DNA of 64,000 nt from Rhizoclosmatium globosum (Eukaryota > Chytridiomycota > Chytridiomycetes > Chytridiales > Chytriomycetaceae): contig MCGO01000002.1 of the NCBI GenBank assembly GCA_002104985.1, positions 682,001 to 746,000 of the forward strand, in the 5' to 3' direction. The position numbers and the translations under genes were made by a program. How positions within the stretch are numbered: position 1 is the stretch's first letter; each line of letters begins with the position of its first letter. The notes under the pieces were generated by a model that worked only from the letters and a program-made list of their open reading frames with translations, had not been told where the DNA came from and made no database searches. Positions 63,700 through 64,000 of this stretch are shown piece after piece.

Positions 63700-64000
63700 A
63701 TGTTTGGACAACCAATAGTATCGATTCCCAACCTCTCACACACAACAGTCGAGCAAATCCTCACAATCAACTCACATCTCATCAAAATCCTATCGCACTA
63801 TCAAAACAACGGATGGCTTGAGGAGCCTGAGTACAAAATGTGAGTTAGCACAGCATATCCTCGTCTAGTCCATCAACCCGCTTCATGCACCATCTACGCA
63901 GATACCAAGCCAGGCTGCAATCAAACTTGACGTATCTGGCGACGGCAGCAGACTACATGGGCAAGCCAGTTGAGTTGTCTCCAGGAACCAACTATGTAGT
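63700..64000 (+). CDS. SS18/SSXT-like SWI/SNF subunit (partial, runs off window)
   Basis: Exon 1 from 63700 reads MFGQPIVSIPNLSHTTVEQI, then 'TINSHLIKILSHYQNNGWLE'. An intron (GTGAGT...CTACGCAG, about 63841-63900) is followed by 'YQARLQSNLTYLATAADYMG'. This matches the SSXT domain: 'I.K.L.EN..LI..I..YQN.GK..EC..YQ..LH.NL.YLA.IAD'. SS18/CREST proteins are SWI/SNF (BAF) subunits in animals with shorter relatives in plants and fungi. The rest of the gene lies beyond 64000. Confidence 0.82.

Overview
The window reads as nuclear DNA of a zoosporic (chytrid-type) fungus. Genes are dense and lie on both strands. They are cut by short spliceosomal introns of about 40-120 nt with GTAAGT/GTATGT-like donors, and gaps between genes are often under 100 bp. 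Fungal-type genes (Whi3-like RNA-binding protein, Fcf2, fungal-type sugar porters, p24 cargo receptors) sit beside a ciliary gene (CFAP52/WDR16) and genes best known from animals (NELF-C/D, SS18-like, a possible BCL7-like protein, an NXPE/PC-esterase-like protein). A motile flagellum plus fungal genes points to Chytridiomycota or a relative. The species cannot be named from sequence alone.

Layout. 0-5.4 kb (minus): secreted beta-trefoil lectin-like protein, a large Ser-rich protein, a small BCL7-like protein. 5.4-17.3 kb: a P-loop kinase (plus), then a minus-strand block of two related RING-like genes, an AFG2/SPATA5-type AAA ATPase and three members (A, B, C) of a 7TM family. 17.3-28.9 kb: housekeeping genes (LLPH/DUF2423-like, HIT hydrolase, malate dehydrogenase, two p24 proteins, ribose-5-phosphate isomerase, PWWP protein, Fcf2). 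29-35.7 kb: 7TM genes D and E around a poorly resolved stretch. 35.8-39.8 kb: mitochondrial PDK/BCKDK-type kinase and an FHA-RING-PARP-finger protein. 40.4-44.7 kb: two tandem sugar porters; a third copy lies at 57.6-59.3 kb. 44.8-52.5 kb (minus): FAD oxidoreductase, DHX29-type helicase, two unknown genes. 52.7-57 kb: Whi3-like and NELF-C/D-like genes. 59.4-64 kb: CFAP52, a membrane PC-esterase-like protein and the start of an SS18-like gene.

The most notable content is the five-member 7TM family. Each full member has an N-terminal region of about five repeats of roughly 75-85 residues (a Trp, an 'A-x-Q-N'-like motif, a Gln and a closing Cys) followed by a seven-helix membrane domain with a conserved 'RSE-x-IL' loop. 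I do not recognise it as a named receptor family. It looks like a lineage-expanded set of surface receptors.

A technical point affects the whole annotation. Many strongly conserved genes change reading frame at single positions, and in almost every case the pattern is one missing base. I read most of these as sequence errors rather than pseudogenes, and give gene spans across them.
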